A stretch of DNA of 13,832 nt. It comes from Chloroflexota bacterium. GTDB taxonomy: Bacteria > Chloroflexota > Limnocylindria > Limnocylindrales > CSP1-4. Position numbers and translations under genes: made by a program. How positions within the stretch are numbered: position 1 is the stretch's first letter; each line of letters starts with the position of its first letter. The stretch covers positions 1 to 13,832 of the forward strand of contig JAGDMV010000024.1 in NCBI GenBank assembly GCA_017860675.1, written 5' to 3'. This document shows, piece by piece, positions 1-7,224 of this stretch. The notes under the pieces are model-generated. The model did no database searches and was not told where the DNA came from. It saw nothing but the letters and a program-made list of their open reading frames with translations.

Positions 1-449
1 TGTCACCCAGCGGCCGCCGAGCCTGACCTGGACGTCGACCGGCGGGGCGTCGGGGACCGTGTGGCTGAACCGGACCTTCGCCCAGTTGCCGGCGATGCCC
101 GGCGAGTCGCGATAGACGCGAAGGCGAAGCGCCCGGGCGTCGTTGCCCGTGTCGGCGTCGATGCGGTAGGCGAGCGCTCCGATCGCGGCGACGGTGGTCG
201 GTCCCCTGCCGAGGTAGACGGCGCGCGGCCCGAGGGCCCATGGGTCGCCTGCGTCGTCGGCATCGGCGTCCCAGGCCTTGACCCCGACCTGGTAGGTCTT
301 GTGTAGATGTCCACGGCCGGCGTGTCCGGCGAATCGTGGAAGGCGCGCAGCTTGCTCATCGGCACGGTCGTCGCGGTCGCTGGGATGACGATCGCCAGGG
401 AGAGCACGACGGCGAGCGCGAGGGCCAGCGGGACCCGGAGTCTTCTCAT
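1..449 (-). pseudogene. Secreted DUF4397-domain protein, frame-disrupted and cut by the left window edge
   Basis: The gene starts at ATG 449-447 behind a strong ribosome site (GGAGGAAA, about 4 bases upstream). Residues 1-27 form a clear signal peptide: MRRLR, a Leu/Ala/Val core, then PATA. DUF4397 sequence follows (AFHDSPDTPAVDIY). After the TAC codon at 305-303 the frame breaks. Family-like sequence resumes in the next frame from base 300 (KTYQVGVKAWDADAD) and stays open to base 1, including AVYLGRGPTTVAAIGAL and the second-repeat-like VRFSHTVPDAPPVDVQV. The stretch that normally joins the VDIY strand to the later strand, about 20-25 residues, is absent. This fits a deletion of a length not divisible by three better than a one-base slip. 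DUF4397 proteins are exported beta-rich domains of unknown function, often in repeats. As written the product would be a nonsense protein after residue 49. An assembly error is the alternative. The C-terminus lies outside the window. Confidence 0.72.
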
Positions 450-531
450 GGAGCTTTCCTCCGTTGCGGGCGTCGTCCGGGCGGGGCGGCGGCCGGCATC
501 CCGCCGGTGGTCGACCGCCCGGTCACGTCGG

Positions 532-537
532 AGTCTA
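532..537 (-). promoter_or_regulatory. Possible -10 element upstream of the DUF4397 gene
   Basis: TAGACT on the minus strand matches the TANNNT form of a housekeeping -10 box and lies about 80 bases before the DUF4397 start. I see no convincing -35 at the usual distance. The same hexamer occurs just before the flavoprotein gene. Weak evidence. Confidence 0.25.
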
Positions 538-580
538 GGACTGTCCGGGTTGGGCCAGGGTCAGGGGACTGTAAGCGGCT

Positions 581-614
581 CGCTTTGGTGGTGCCTGCGC
601 GCACCGGCAAAGCG
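581..614. repeat. Strong interrupted inverted repeat (hairpin)
   Basis: CGCTTTG (581-587) pairs perfectly with CAAAGCG (608-614). After a 2x2 internal loop (GT against GG), GGTGC (590-594) pairs perfectly with GCACC (601-605) around a six-base loop CTGCGC. There are no mismatches in 12 base pairs. No long T tract follows on either strand, so a factor-independent terminator is doubtful. It sits 130 bases upstream of the DUF4397 start and 380 bases upstream of the GH18 start. An operator, a small RNA element or a mobile repeat remnant are all possible. Confidence 0.5.
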
Positions 615-998
615 GGTTTCGTGCTGATGCCGGGCAGGTTCCGGGCGAGGTGCTGCGCGATGCCACGCGACGTGGCCACACGCAGGCACCTGCCAGGTTC
701 GCAGCAGCAGGACGGGCTGTCCGCGATTGTGCGCCCGGGCTGCTGTTCGGGCCCGAAGCCGGGGCCTGCGTGCCCGGGGGCTAGGACTCGGTGGCCAGGA
801 CCTTGATCGCGGCCGCGACGGCCTGACGATCGCGGCGCGGTGGCCCGGCGTCGACCTCGCCCATCAGGGCTGGCGGCGCAGTGCGGGGAACTGACAAGCT
901 TGGGGCAGTTGGCGCCCTGCTGACCGGTTCGAGGGCACGTGGCAATCCGACAGCCACGAGCGTTTGACCGTCTGGGCGCTTGCGGTCAGGCTTCCCGG

Positions 999-2297
999 GT
1001 GCCTCGCCGAGCCCGCACGGTCATCGTCGTCCTCGCCACCCTCGTCCTGGCAAGCGCTGCCGCATGCGGGCAGGGGCCAGAGGGCTCCCCTGAGGGCTCC
1101 GCCGGTGGCTCGCCGTCGGGGCAGGCGGCGAGCCCGTCGGCCGTCACCGCGGCGACGCCCTTGCCTTCGGCCACCTCCCGCCCCGAGCCCGGTCACGAGG
1201 TGTACGGGTTCCTGCCCTACTGGGAGGTCGACAAGACCATCGCCGCCCACCTCCGGTCGACCGATCTGACCACCCTCGCCCTCTTCAGCGTGACGAACAA
1301 CCGGAAGGGTGCGATCGACAGCAAGCAGAACGGCTACCGCCGGATCACGGGCGAGATCGGGGCGCAGGTGATCCGCGAGGCACGCGAACGCGGCGTCCGC
1401 GTCGATCTCGTCTTCACCAGCTTCGGGCGGGCGCGGAACGACGGCTTCTTCGGCGACCTGGCGCTTCAGGGCGCGACGATCGCCTCGCTGGTGGCCCTGG
1501 TCGAAGAGCTGGGGCTGGACGGGATCAACGTCGACGTGGAGGGGCTCGACCCGGCCCTTGTACCAGCCTACGGGGCATTCGTCGGCAGGCTCCGGGAGGC
1601 GCTGGTCGCCGCCGACCAGTCGGACGAGCTCTCGGTGTCGACCTCCGGCAACGTGCTGGGCGCCGGCATGGCAGCCGCGGCCGCGACGGCCGGGGTCGAC
1701 CGGATCTTCCTCATGGGCTACGACTACCGCGTGGCCGGGTCCGAGCCCGGGGCCACCTCGCCGCTCGACCGTCGCGACGGCGACGAGCGCGACCTGCAAT
1801 GGTCGCTCGACCTGTACCAGGCGTTCGGCGTCCCGGCTGAGCTGACGCTGCTGGGGCTGCCTCTCTACGGCCGCATGTGGCCGGTCACCGGCCCCGAGCT
1901 GGGGGCGCCGTCGACCGGGCCCGGCGTGGTGTGGGTTCCCCGCAGGAACCTGGACATCCTGGAGGACCCGGCGATCGTGCCGGTCCGTGACGAGATCGAG
2001 GTCGTCGAGCTCTACGCGCTTCTGCGGGCGAAGTCGGGAGCCCTGACCGGGCCCTCGGCCACGCCGTTGCCGCCACCGTCGAACACGCCCGCCGGCTCCG
2101 GAGGCGCCGCAGCAGCCAGCCCCGGGTCCTGGCGCGCCGTCTACGTCGATTCGCCGGAAACCCTCGGCCCGAAGCTGGCCCTGGCCAACGATCGCGGCCT
2201 GGCGGGAGCCGGCTTCTGGGCGATCGGGTACGAGCGCGGGCTGCCGGGCTACACGGAGCTCATCAACCGGTTCGCCGCCGGCCAGCCGATGGAGTAG
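999..2297 (+). CDS. Secreted GH18-family glycoside hydrolase, probable lipoprotein
   Basis: I chose the GTG at 999 because it gives a compact lipoprotein leader: MPRRARTV, a Val/Leu/Ala core, and Cys23 after SAAA. The lipobox is imperfect (Ala at -3). GTG 939 would add 20 residues of unlikely sequence. Residues 24-66 are a Gly/Ser/Pro/Ala linker, as expected for a surface-tethered enzyme. The GH18 barrel runs about 67-425: YGFLPYW opening strand, the catalytic motif DGINVDVE (174-181, acid Glu181), FLMGYDYR (237-244, Tyr241) and GAGFWAIGYE (403-412) at the last strand. The motif has Asn177 where chitinases usually have Asp, as is common in the YaaH-like, spore-germination/peptidoglycan-associated branch. 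A low-complexity Pro/Gly/Ala stretch (350-377) interrupts the barrel near its end. The substrate is probably an N-acetylglucosamine-containing glycan, but this is inferred from the fold. It stands alone on the plus strand. Confidence 0.85.
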   Translation: MPRRARTVIVVLATLVLASAAACGQGPEGSPEGSAGGSPSGQAASPSAVTAATPLPSATSRPEPGHEVYGFLPYWEVDKTIAAHLRSTDLTTLALFSVTNNRKGAIDSKQNGYRRITGEIGAQVIREARERGVRVDLVFTSFGRARNDGFFGDLALQGATIASLVALVEELGLDGINVDVEGLDPALVPAYGAFVGRLREALVAADQSDELSVSTSGNVLGAGMAAAAATAGVDRIFLMGYDYRVAGSEPGATSPLDRRDGDERDLQWSLDLYQAFGVPAELTLLGLPLYGRMWPVTGPELGAPSTGPGVVWVPRRNLDILEDPAIVPVRDEIEVVELYALLRAKSGALTGPSATPLPPPSNTPAGSGGAAAASPGSWRAVYVDSPETLGPKLALANDRGLAGAGFWAIGYERGLPGYTELINRFAAGQPME

Positions 2298-2312
2298 CGG
2301 GCCGGCAGAGGC

Positions 2313-2336
2313 GCGGCGCCTGGGCCGGGGCGCCGC
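2313..2336. terminator. Terminator-like hairpin between convergent genes
   Basis: GCGGCGCC (2313-2320) and GGCGCCGC (2329-2336) form a perfect 8-bp stem with an eight-base loop, starting 15 bases after the GH18 stop codon. The stem is followed by TTCC rather than a T run, so it may work poorly alone or rely on Rho. It lies about 80 bases beyond the end of the convergent dehydrogenase gene and could serve both. Confidence 0.5.
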
Positions 2337-2367
2337 TTCCACGGCCGGTGGCGCCGCTGTCACGGCC
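2329..2367 (+). repeat. Short imperfect tandem repeat, 21-bp period
   Basis: GGCGCCGCTTCCACGGCC (2329-2346) is repeated as GGCGCCGCTGTCACGGCC (2350-2367), 16 of 18 bases identical, with GGT between. The first eight bases of each copy can pair with 2313-2320, so two alternative hairpins share one left arm. Confidence 0.6.
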
Positions 2368-2418
2368 CGGGCGTGGCGTCGGACTCGGGCGCAAACCGGC
2401 CGCGCATGCACGACCGGG

Positions 2419-3372
2419 TCAGGCCGGTGGCTGCCCGCCCGCCCGGACCAGCGCCGCCACGTCGAAGCGAACTCCTGTCTCTCGCTCGGAGACCGCCCAG
2501 AGCGCGCGCAGGTCCTGGGAGCGCAGCCACGGGACCAGGTACGGCTGGCGGGCCGGCGCGCCTCTCACCGCGAAGCGAAGGCCGTAGAGGCACCCACCGC
2601 TAGCATCAGGATCGATGGCGCAACGGATCTGCGGCAGTGCCCCCGTGGCCGGCGACGAGCCGAACCAGCGGACGGTTCGAGCGGCGAGGCGCTGGCTGCG
2701 CCCGCCGGCCTCGCGGGCGCTGGCCGCCTGCAGGTCGGTACCGGAGAAGCCCGGGTCGGCCGCGAGCGCGCGGACGGATGCCCCGCTCGCCACGAGCCGG
2801 CGATCGAGGGCGACGGTGAACTGGACGACCGCCAGCTTGGCGCGCCCGTAGGCGAGCCAGGGATCGTAGCGCCGGTGCATCGCCACGTCGTCCGGGTCGA
2901 TCGGCCGGCCGAAGAGCCGCGCCAGGCTGGTCAGCGAGACGACCCGGCCACGGTCGCTCCGCAGCAGCGCCGGCATCAGCAGCGCGGTGAGGGCGAAGTG
3001 CCCAAGGTGGCTGATGGCGAGCTGCAGCTCGTGCCCGTCGGCCGATTCCCGGCGGGGGATGCCCATCACGCCCGCGTTGTTGACGAGGATGTCGATCCGG
3101 TCATGGAGGGCGGTGATCGTCGCGGCCGCGTCGTGCACCGAGGCCAGCGACGACGTGTCCAACGTGACGACCTCGAGTGCCGCCCCGGGCATCTCGCCAA
3201 GGATCGACGCACGGGCCCTCCCGCCCTTCTCCGGGCTGCGGACGGCCATCACGACGCGGGCTCCCTTCCGGACGAGGACCCGGGCGGTCTCGAAGCCGAG
3301 GCCACCGTTCGCCCCGGTCACGACCGCGACGCGACCGGCCAGGTCGGGGACGTCGTCGACGCTCCAGCTCAT
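2419..3372 (-). CDS. Short-chain dehydrogenase/reductase, retinol dehydrogenase-like
   Basis: NAD(P)(H)-dependent oxidoreductase of the classical SDR fold, 317 residues. Visible motifs: TGANGGLG (19-26, cofactor loop), Arg45 after the second strand (suggesting NADP(H)), Asp72, NNAG (98-101), Ser149 in SLTSLA, and Tyr175/Lys179 in YGRAK (active site). DPGFSGTDL follows the substrate strand. The phrase ELQLAISHLGHFALT matches the branch containing RDH11-14-like enzymes and many bacterial SDRs of unknown substrate, which are longer than the 250-residue norm. The start ATG 3372 puts the first strand (RVAVVTG) at residues 14-20; there is no strong ribosome site, and upstream in-frame sequence does not look like protein. 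The gene follows the two-domain VOC gene by 74 bases on the same strand and is probably co-transcribed with it. The true substrate cannot be read. Confidence 0.9.
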   Translation of the reverse strand: MSWSVDDVPDLAGRVAVVTGANGGLGFETARVLVRKGARVVMAVRSPEKGGRARASILGEMPGAALEVVTLDTSSLASVHDAAATITALHDRIDILVNNAGVMGIPRRESADGHELQLAISHLGHFALTALLMPALLRSDRGRVVSLTSLARLFGRPIDPDDVAMHRRYDPWLAYGRAKLAVVQFTVALDRRLVASGASVRALAADPGFSGTDLQAASAREAGGRSQRLAARTVRWFGSSPATGALPQIRCAIDPDASGGCLYGLRFAVRGAPARQPYLVPWLRSQDLRALWAVSERETGVRFDVAALVRAGGQPPA

Positions 3373-3446
3373 GCCGGCTATGTTCGCATGGGGGCCGTGC
3401 GCGGCGGCACGGAGCCAGCCGGGAACCTCGTGCTGGGAGCTGCTCG

Positions 3447-4220
3447 CTAGCCCTGGCTGAGCTGGTGGAGGCCGAAGACCGCGCCCTGTGGGTCGCTGAC
3501 GATGGCGAAGCGTCCGCCGGGGAACTCCTGCGGGGCCACCATCTCCCGGGCGCCTGCCTCCAGCGCCTGCCGGAACGAGGCGTCCGCGTCGGCCACCGAG
3601 AAGTAGACCATCCAGTAGCTCGGCACCCCCGCCGGGATCGCCGGGTTCATCTCCATTCCGCCTGCGATCGGCTCGCCGTCGAGGCTGAACTGCGTGTACA
3701 CCTGCCCGCCGTCGATCGGGCGTGCCTCGGCCTCCCAGCCGAACACCTCCCGGTAGAACTCGACCGCCCGGTCGAACCCCCGAGCGCTGAGCTCTGCCCA
3801 GGCGAAGGTGCCGGACCCTTCGGCCCGCATCCCGGCCATCGTCTTCGGCTGCCAGGCGGAGATGAACGCCCCGGCGGGATCCTGGAAGGCGGCCATGCGG
3901 CCCATGTCGCCGACGTCGAACGGTTCGGCGACGACCGTCGCGCCCGCCGCCCGGGCGCGAGCGGCGAGGTCGTCCACGTGGGGCGTGCCGAGATAGACCA
4001 TCCACGCGGTCGGCGCCCCGGGTGCCTGGCTCGGCCCGATGCCGGCGACATCCCTGGCGCCGCTCCGGGCGATGGCATAGCCGCCGTACTGCGGATCGGC
4101 CGTCACCTCGACCTCCCAGCCGAAGAGCCGGGAGTAGAACGCCCGCGAGGCCTCCGGATCCGAGGTCGAGAGCTCGATCCAGACGGGCTTGCCAGCCCAG
4201 GTGACTGTGCTTTCGGCCAT
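3447..4220 (-). CDS. Two-domain VOC (glyoxalase/dioxygenase superfamily) protein, CFP30-like
   Basis: 257 residues made of two tandem VOC modules. Module 1 (about 10-125) carries FYSRLFGWEVE and DPAGAFISAWQ. Module 2 (about 137-254) carries FYREVFGWEAE and DPQGAVFGLHQ. The length and paired architecture match the family of mycobacterial CFP30B (Rv0577) and streptomycete 'hydroxylase' homologues (COG3324). Their chemistry is not settled; links to methylglyoxal detoxification and to natural-product tailoring have been suggested. ATG 4220 has a strong purine-rich ribosome site (AAAGGGGGGAA). It is the first gene of a likely pair with the dehydrogenase and diverges from the MFS transporter. An 18-bp perfect dyad lies 26 bases upstream of the start and suggests repressor control. 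Cytosolic: no signal sequence or membrane segment. Confidence 0.9.
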   Translation of the reverse strand: MAESTVTWAGKPVWIELSTSDPEASRAFYSRLFGWEVEVTADPQYGGYAIARSGARDVAGIGPSQAPGAPTAWMVYLGTPHVDDLAARARAAGATVVAEPFDVGDMGRMAAFQDPAGAFISAWQPKTMAGMRAEGSGTFAWAELSARGFDRAVEFYREVFGWEAEARPIDGGQVYTQFSLDGEPIAGGMEMNPAIPAGVPSYWMVYFSVADADASFRQALEAGAREMVAPQEFPGGRFAIVSDPQGAVFGLHQLSQG

Positions 4221-4245
4221 GGCTGTTCCCCCCTTTGCACGCTGC

Positions 4246-4263
4246 GATCACGCCAGCGTGATC
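4246..4263. promoter_or_regulatory. Perfect 8+2+8 dyad, candidate operator
   Basis: GATCACGC-CA-GCGTGATC is a perfect inverted repeat in the divergent region between the VOC gene (start 4220) and the MFS gene (start 4497). Its placement 26 bases before the VOC start, and just downstream of a TAGGCT minus-strand box (4273-4278) that could be a -10, is what a repressor-blocked promoter would look like. Which protein binds is unknown; no regulator gene is in the window. It could also form a hairpin in the VOC leader RNA. Confidence 0.5.
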
Positions 4264-4496
4264 GACCGGGTCAGCCTACACCGGTCGTCCGGATCGCCGG
4301 TCCCGGCCGCCGTGGGCACAGTCGCGACGTCCCGTCGGGCGAGTCCGCACCGGCGCGGAGGTGACAGATGTCCCTTGCCGGGAGGCCGGGATTGCGCGGA
4401 TCCTGCGCACGACGAGCCCGGGCGACAGCAGGCCGGGAGCGGGCCGAGCCCGATGCTCCTCGGTCACCCCGGCCCGGCCGGCGGGAGGACGATCGC

Positions 4497-5843
4497 ATGG
4501 CCGCCCCATCGCCCGTGGTCACGGCACCCGCCGAGAGCACCCCGGCGCCCGCCCGGCGCATCGGGCGGCTGAGCGTCGGCTCCTGGATCCTCTACGACCT
4601 GGCCAACACCAGTTTCAGCTTCGGCATCGTCACGGTCTTCTACCCGCAGCTCCTCACGGACGTCCTCGGCGAGCGCGATGCCACCCTGGGGACACTCGAC
4701 GCACTGGCGGCGGCGCTGATCTTCGTCGCCGCGCCCGTGCTCGGGGCGCTATCCGACCAGGCCTCCCGCCGGCTCCCGTTCCTCGCCGTGAGCACGATCC
4801 TGTGCGTCGCCGCGACATTCTTCCTCGGCCAGTCGTCGCCCCCGGTGCTGTTCGGCCTGTTCGTGATCGCCACGATCTGCTTCCAGGCCGGGCTCGTCTT
4901 CTACGACTCGCTCCTGCCAGAGGTCAGCACCGACGAGAACCGCGGCCGGGTCGGCGGTATCGGTGTCGGGGTCGGCTATGCCGGGTCGCTGCTCGCGTTC
5001 GGCGTCGGCTCGTTGCTGCTGGCCGGAAAGAGCGACGCGACTCTCGACGACTACTCCACGGTCTTCCGGGCGATCGCCGTCCTGTTCCTGGCCTTCGCCC
5101 TCCCCGCCTTCCTCTTCGTGCGCGAGCGGCCGAGGGTCGCTCCGCCACTCTCCTGGCGGGTCGTGCCGGAGGCGTTCGGCCAGCTGGCGCAGACGGCCCG
5201 GCGAGCGCGCCGCTACCGCGGCCTTGGATCGTTCCTGGTCGGCCGCATGTTCTACGCCGACGCGGCCAACACGCTGATCTTCATGGTCGTCCTCTATGCC
5301 GCCGACTCGCTGCGCATGGGAGACGAGGAGGCGCGGTCGGTGGCGATCCCGAGCATCGTCGCCGCGATCGCGGCGGGGCTGGCCTGGGGAGTCGTCGTCG
5401 ATCGGATCGGTCCCAAGCGGACGCTGGATATCGTGCTGCTGCTGTGGATGGCGGTCTTCACCGCGGCCGCGGCGATCCCCGTCCTGGGGTTGCCATCGGA
5501 GCTGATCTTCGTCGTCTCGGTCTTCGTCGGCGTCGCCCTGGCGGGCCTGTGGGCGTCGGACCGGCCGCTGATGGCGAGGATCGCGCCACCCCGCTACTAC
5601 GGCCAGTTCTTCGGCCTCTACGCGATGGTCGGCCGGTTCGCCGCGATCGTCGGTCCGTTCATGTGGGGTGTCATCGCCGACGACCGGGCGCTCGGCTGGG
5701 GCCAGCCGGCGGCGGTCATGTTCCTGCTGCTGTGGGTGGTGATCGCCTTCCTGATCCTGCGCCGCGTGGACGATCGGCCCCGTGAATGGGGGCCGGAGGA
5801 CCAGGAGAAGCTGGTCGAGACGGTGACCGCAGGGCAGGAGTAG
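4497..5843 (+). CDS. MFS transporter of the UMF1/Atg22-like family
   Basis: 448-residue integral membrane protein with about 12 helices. The N-terminal segment (28-58, SWILYDLANTSFSFGIVTVF) is the signature opening of UMF1 proteins, bacterial relatives of yeast vacuolar effluxer Atg22. A loop 2-3 MFS motif A is visible at 83-96 (GALSDQASRRLPFL), and a second-half counterpart at 302-308 (DRIGPKR). DRPLMARIAPP followed by FFGLYAMVGRFAAIVGP (355-387) is also family-typical. Residues 1-22 form a Pro/Ala-rich cytosolic tail. ATG 4497 is preferred over the ATG at 4368 because GGGAGG lies 9 bases upstream and helix 1 then starts near residue 28. The transported substrate is unknown; UMF1 members are generally annotated as effluxers. 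It is divergent from the VOC/dehydrogenase pair and may share control through the dyad at 4246-4263, although that site is 230 bases away. Confidence 0.92.
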   Translation: MAAPSPVVTAPAESTPAPARRIGRLSVGSWILYDLANTSFSFGIVTVFYPQLLTDVLGERDATLGTLDALAAALIFVAAPVLGALSDQASRRLPFLAVSTILCVAATFFLGQSSPPVLFGLFVIATICFQAGLVFYDSLLPEVSTDENRGRVGGIGVGVGYAGSLLAFGVGSLLLAGKSDATLDDYSTVFRAIAVLFLAFALPAFLFVRERPRVAPPLSWRVVPEAFGQLAQTARRARRYRGLGSFLVGRMFYADAANTLIFMVVLYAADSLRMGDEEARSVAIPSIVAAIAAGLAWGVVVDRIGPKRTLDIVLLLWMAVFTAAAAIPVLGLPSELIFVVSVFVGVALAGLWASDRPLMARIAPPRYYGQFFGLYAMVGRFAAIVGPFMWGVIADDRALGWGQPAAVMFLLLWVVIAFLILRRVDDRPREWGPEDQEKLVETVTAGQE

Positions 5844-5977
5844 CGGCCAACCCGCGATCGCGACACCGGCGCGGGCGGCTTGCCTTCGCGCCCGAGCGAG
5901 GCACCGGAGCGCAGTGCTGGACCGCGGTCGGTCATCGGGCCGCTCCCACCCGCTGCGGGGCTGTCGTCGACCCGCTG

Positions 5978-5983
5978 TAGACT
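5978..5983 (+). promoter_or_regulatory. Possible -10 box for a leaderless or short-leader flavoprotein transcript
   Basis: TAGACT ends 9 bases before the ATG at 5993, and no Shine-Dalgarno-like sequence lies between them. This arrangement is typical of leaderless mRNAs in high-GC bacteria, where transcription starts at or next to the start codon. No clear -35 is visible. Confidence 0.35.
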
Positions 5984-5992
5984 GCGCGCCAG

Positions 5993-7216
5993 ATGGAGCA
6001 GGTGGGGGTGCTCGTTGTCGGGGGTGGGCCGGCCGGCCTGGCGGTCAGCCACGAGCTGGCGCGAGCCGGCGTTGAGCACGTTGTGCTCGAGCGGGGCCGG
6101 GTGGGCCAGGGCTGGCGCGACCGCTGGGACAGCTTCTGCCTGGTGACCCCGAACTGGTCCGTCCGGCTGCCGGGCGGCGAGTACGACGGGGCCGACCCCG
6201 ACGGCTTCATGCCCCGGGACGAGATCGTCGCCCACCTGGAGCGCTACGCGGCCAGCTTCGGCGCACCGGTTCGCGAGGGCGTCGCGGTGCTCTCGCTCGA
6301 GTCTGCAGCCGGGGGCGGCTTCCTCGCCCGCACCTCGGCCGGCGACGTTCATGCCGATCGCGTCGTCGTCTGCACGGGCGCCTTCCAGCGGGCCCACCGG
6401 CCGGCGGGCGCGTCCTCGCTGCCGCCCGACCTGTTCTGGCTCGACATCGAGAGCTATCGCAACCCGTCGATCCTGCCGCCCGGGCGCGTCCTCATCGTGG
6501 GCAGCGGTCAGACGGGCTGCCAGCTGGCGGAGGAGCTGGTCGAGGCGGGGCGCGAGGTCGTGCTGTCGTGCGGGCGGGCTGCCTGGGTCCCGCGCCGCAT
6601 CGGCGGCCGCGACGTCGTGGCGTGGCTCCTCGAGTCGGGCTTCCTGGACCAGCCGGCGGCGTCGCTGCCGGCGCCGGCAGCCCGGCTCCTGGCGAACCCG
6701 CTCGCCACCGGCCACGGCGGCGGCCACGACCTCAACCTGCGGACGTTGCGTGCCATGGGCGTCACGCTCGTCGGTCACTTCCTGGGGGTCGAGGGAGGCG
6801 AGGCTCGCTTCGCCCCGGACCTGGCCGCGACCGTGGCCTGGGGCGATGACCGCTACCGCGAGCTCCGCGAGCTCTTCCGCGGAACGGCGGCCGCGCGAGG
6901 CCTCCCCGTGCCCGACATGCCCGACCCGGAGCTGTTCGACGGCGCGGCGCCCGAGTCGATCCCGCTGGCCGGCTTCGGCGCGGTGATCTTCAGCGGCGGC
7001 TTCCGGCCCGACTACCGCTCGTGGCTCCCGTGGCCGGACGCGTTCGACGAGCTGGGCTTCCCGATCCAGCAGGACGGTGCCAGCACGGTGGTGGAGGGGC
7101 TCTACTTCGTCGGCGTGCACTTCCTGCGCGTTCGCAGGTCGTCGACCCTGCTGGGCATGGGCGAGGACGCGAAGATCGTCGCCGAGGCGATCGCGGGGGG
7201 CCGGGGGTCGACCTGA
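5993..7216 (+). CDS. FAD/NAD(P)-binding flavoprotein monooxygenase-like oxidoreductase
   Basis: 407 residues, resembling the CzcO/FMO-like group (COG2072). The FAD dinucleotide motif GGGPAG is at 10-15 with Glu33 closing strand 2, and the second NAD(P)H-type motif GSGQTG is at 170-175. SGGFRPDY (334-341) corresponds to the ATGY-type motif of FMOs, and GLYFVGVHF (369-377) to the C-terminal FAD strand. The full Baeyer-Villiger fingerprint FxGxxxHxxxW is not present (the sequence there is GAFQRAHRP), so a simple N- or S-oxygenase or a ketone or aldehyde oxidase is as likely as a Baeyer-Villiger enzyme. Soluble, no signal peptide. The start is fixed by the FAD strand beginning at residue 4. No ribosome site is visible and a TAGACT box lies just upstream. 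A methyltransferase gene follows 74 bases downstream and is probably in the same transcript. Confidence 0.88.
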   Translation: MEQVGVLVVGGGPAGLAVSHELARAGVEHVVLERGRVGQGWRDRWDSFCLVTPNWSVRLPGGEYDGADPDGFMPRDEIVAHLERYAASFGAPVREGVAVLSLESAAGGGFLARTSAGDVHADRVVVCTGAFQRAHRPAGASSLPPDLFWLDIESYRNPSILPPGRVLIVGSGQTGCQLAEELVEAGREVVLSCGRAAWVPRRIGGRDVVAWLLESGFLDQPAASLPAPAARLLANPLATGHGGGHDLNLRTLRAMGVTLVGHFLGVEGGEARFAPDLAATVAWGDDRYRELRELFRGTAAARGLPVPDMPDPELFDGAAPESIPLAGFGAVIFSGGFRPDYRSWLPWPDAFDELGFPIQQDGASTVVEGLYFVGVHFLRVRRSSTLLGMGEDAKIVAEAIAGGRGST

Positions 7217-7224
7217 CCCGCCCT

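Larger units (their letters stand above)
450..938. other. Gene-poor intergenic region between DUF4397 and the GH18 lipoprotein
   Basis: This stretch separates two divergent genes. Open frames here have no recognisable domain, no good ribosome site and arginine/alanine/proline-rich products typical of out-of-frame GC-rich DNA. It holds the hairpin at 581-614, a -10-like TAGACT at 532-537, a 12-bp perfect palindrome (TCGCGGCCGCGA, 807-818) and a CTGACA at 891-896 that could be a -35 for the GH18 gene but has no partner -10. A 27-codon minus-strand frame (864 to 781) is mentioned under rejected items. Confidence 0.5.

Noticed and set aside
807..818. 12-bp palindrome TCGCGGCCGCGA
   Set aside because: All but the end bases are G or C; such palindromes arise often by chance here and it is not next to a start.
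781..864. 27-codon minus-strand frame ending IKVLATES
   Set aside because: It has no ribosome site, no known relative I recognise and is too short to support. It may be a remnant, but nothing shows it.
864..2411. 515-codon open frame on the minus strand opposite the GH18 gene
   Set aside because: The product is Arg/Gly/Ala/Asp-rich without a domain, while the plus strand has an obvious GH18 protein. Long antisense open frames are expected at this GC content.
5872..5894. 6-bp inverted repeat after the MFS gene as a terminator
   Set aside because: A short GC-only stem with an 11-base loop and no T run; not distinguishable from background.
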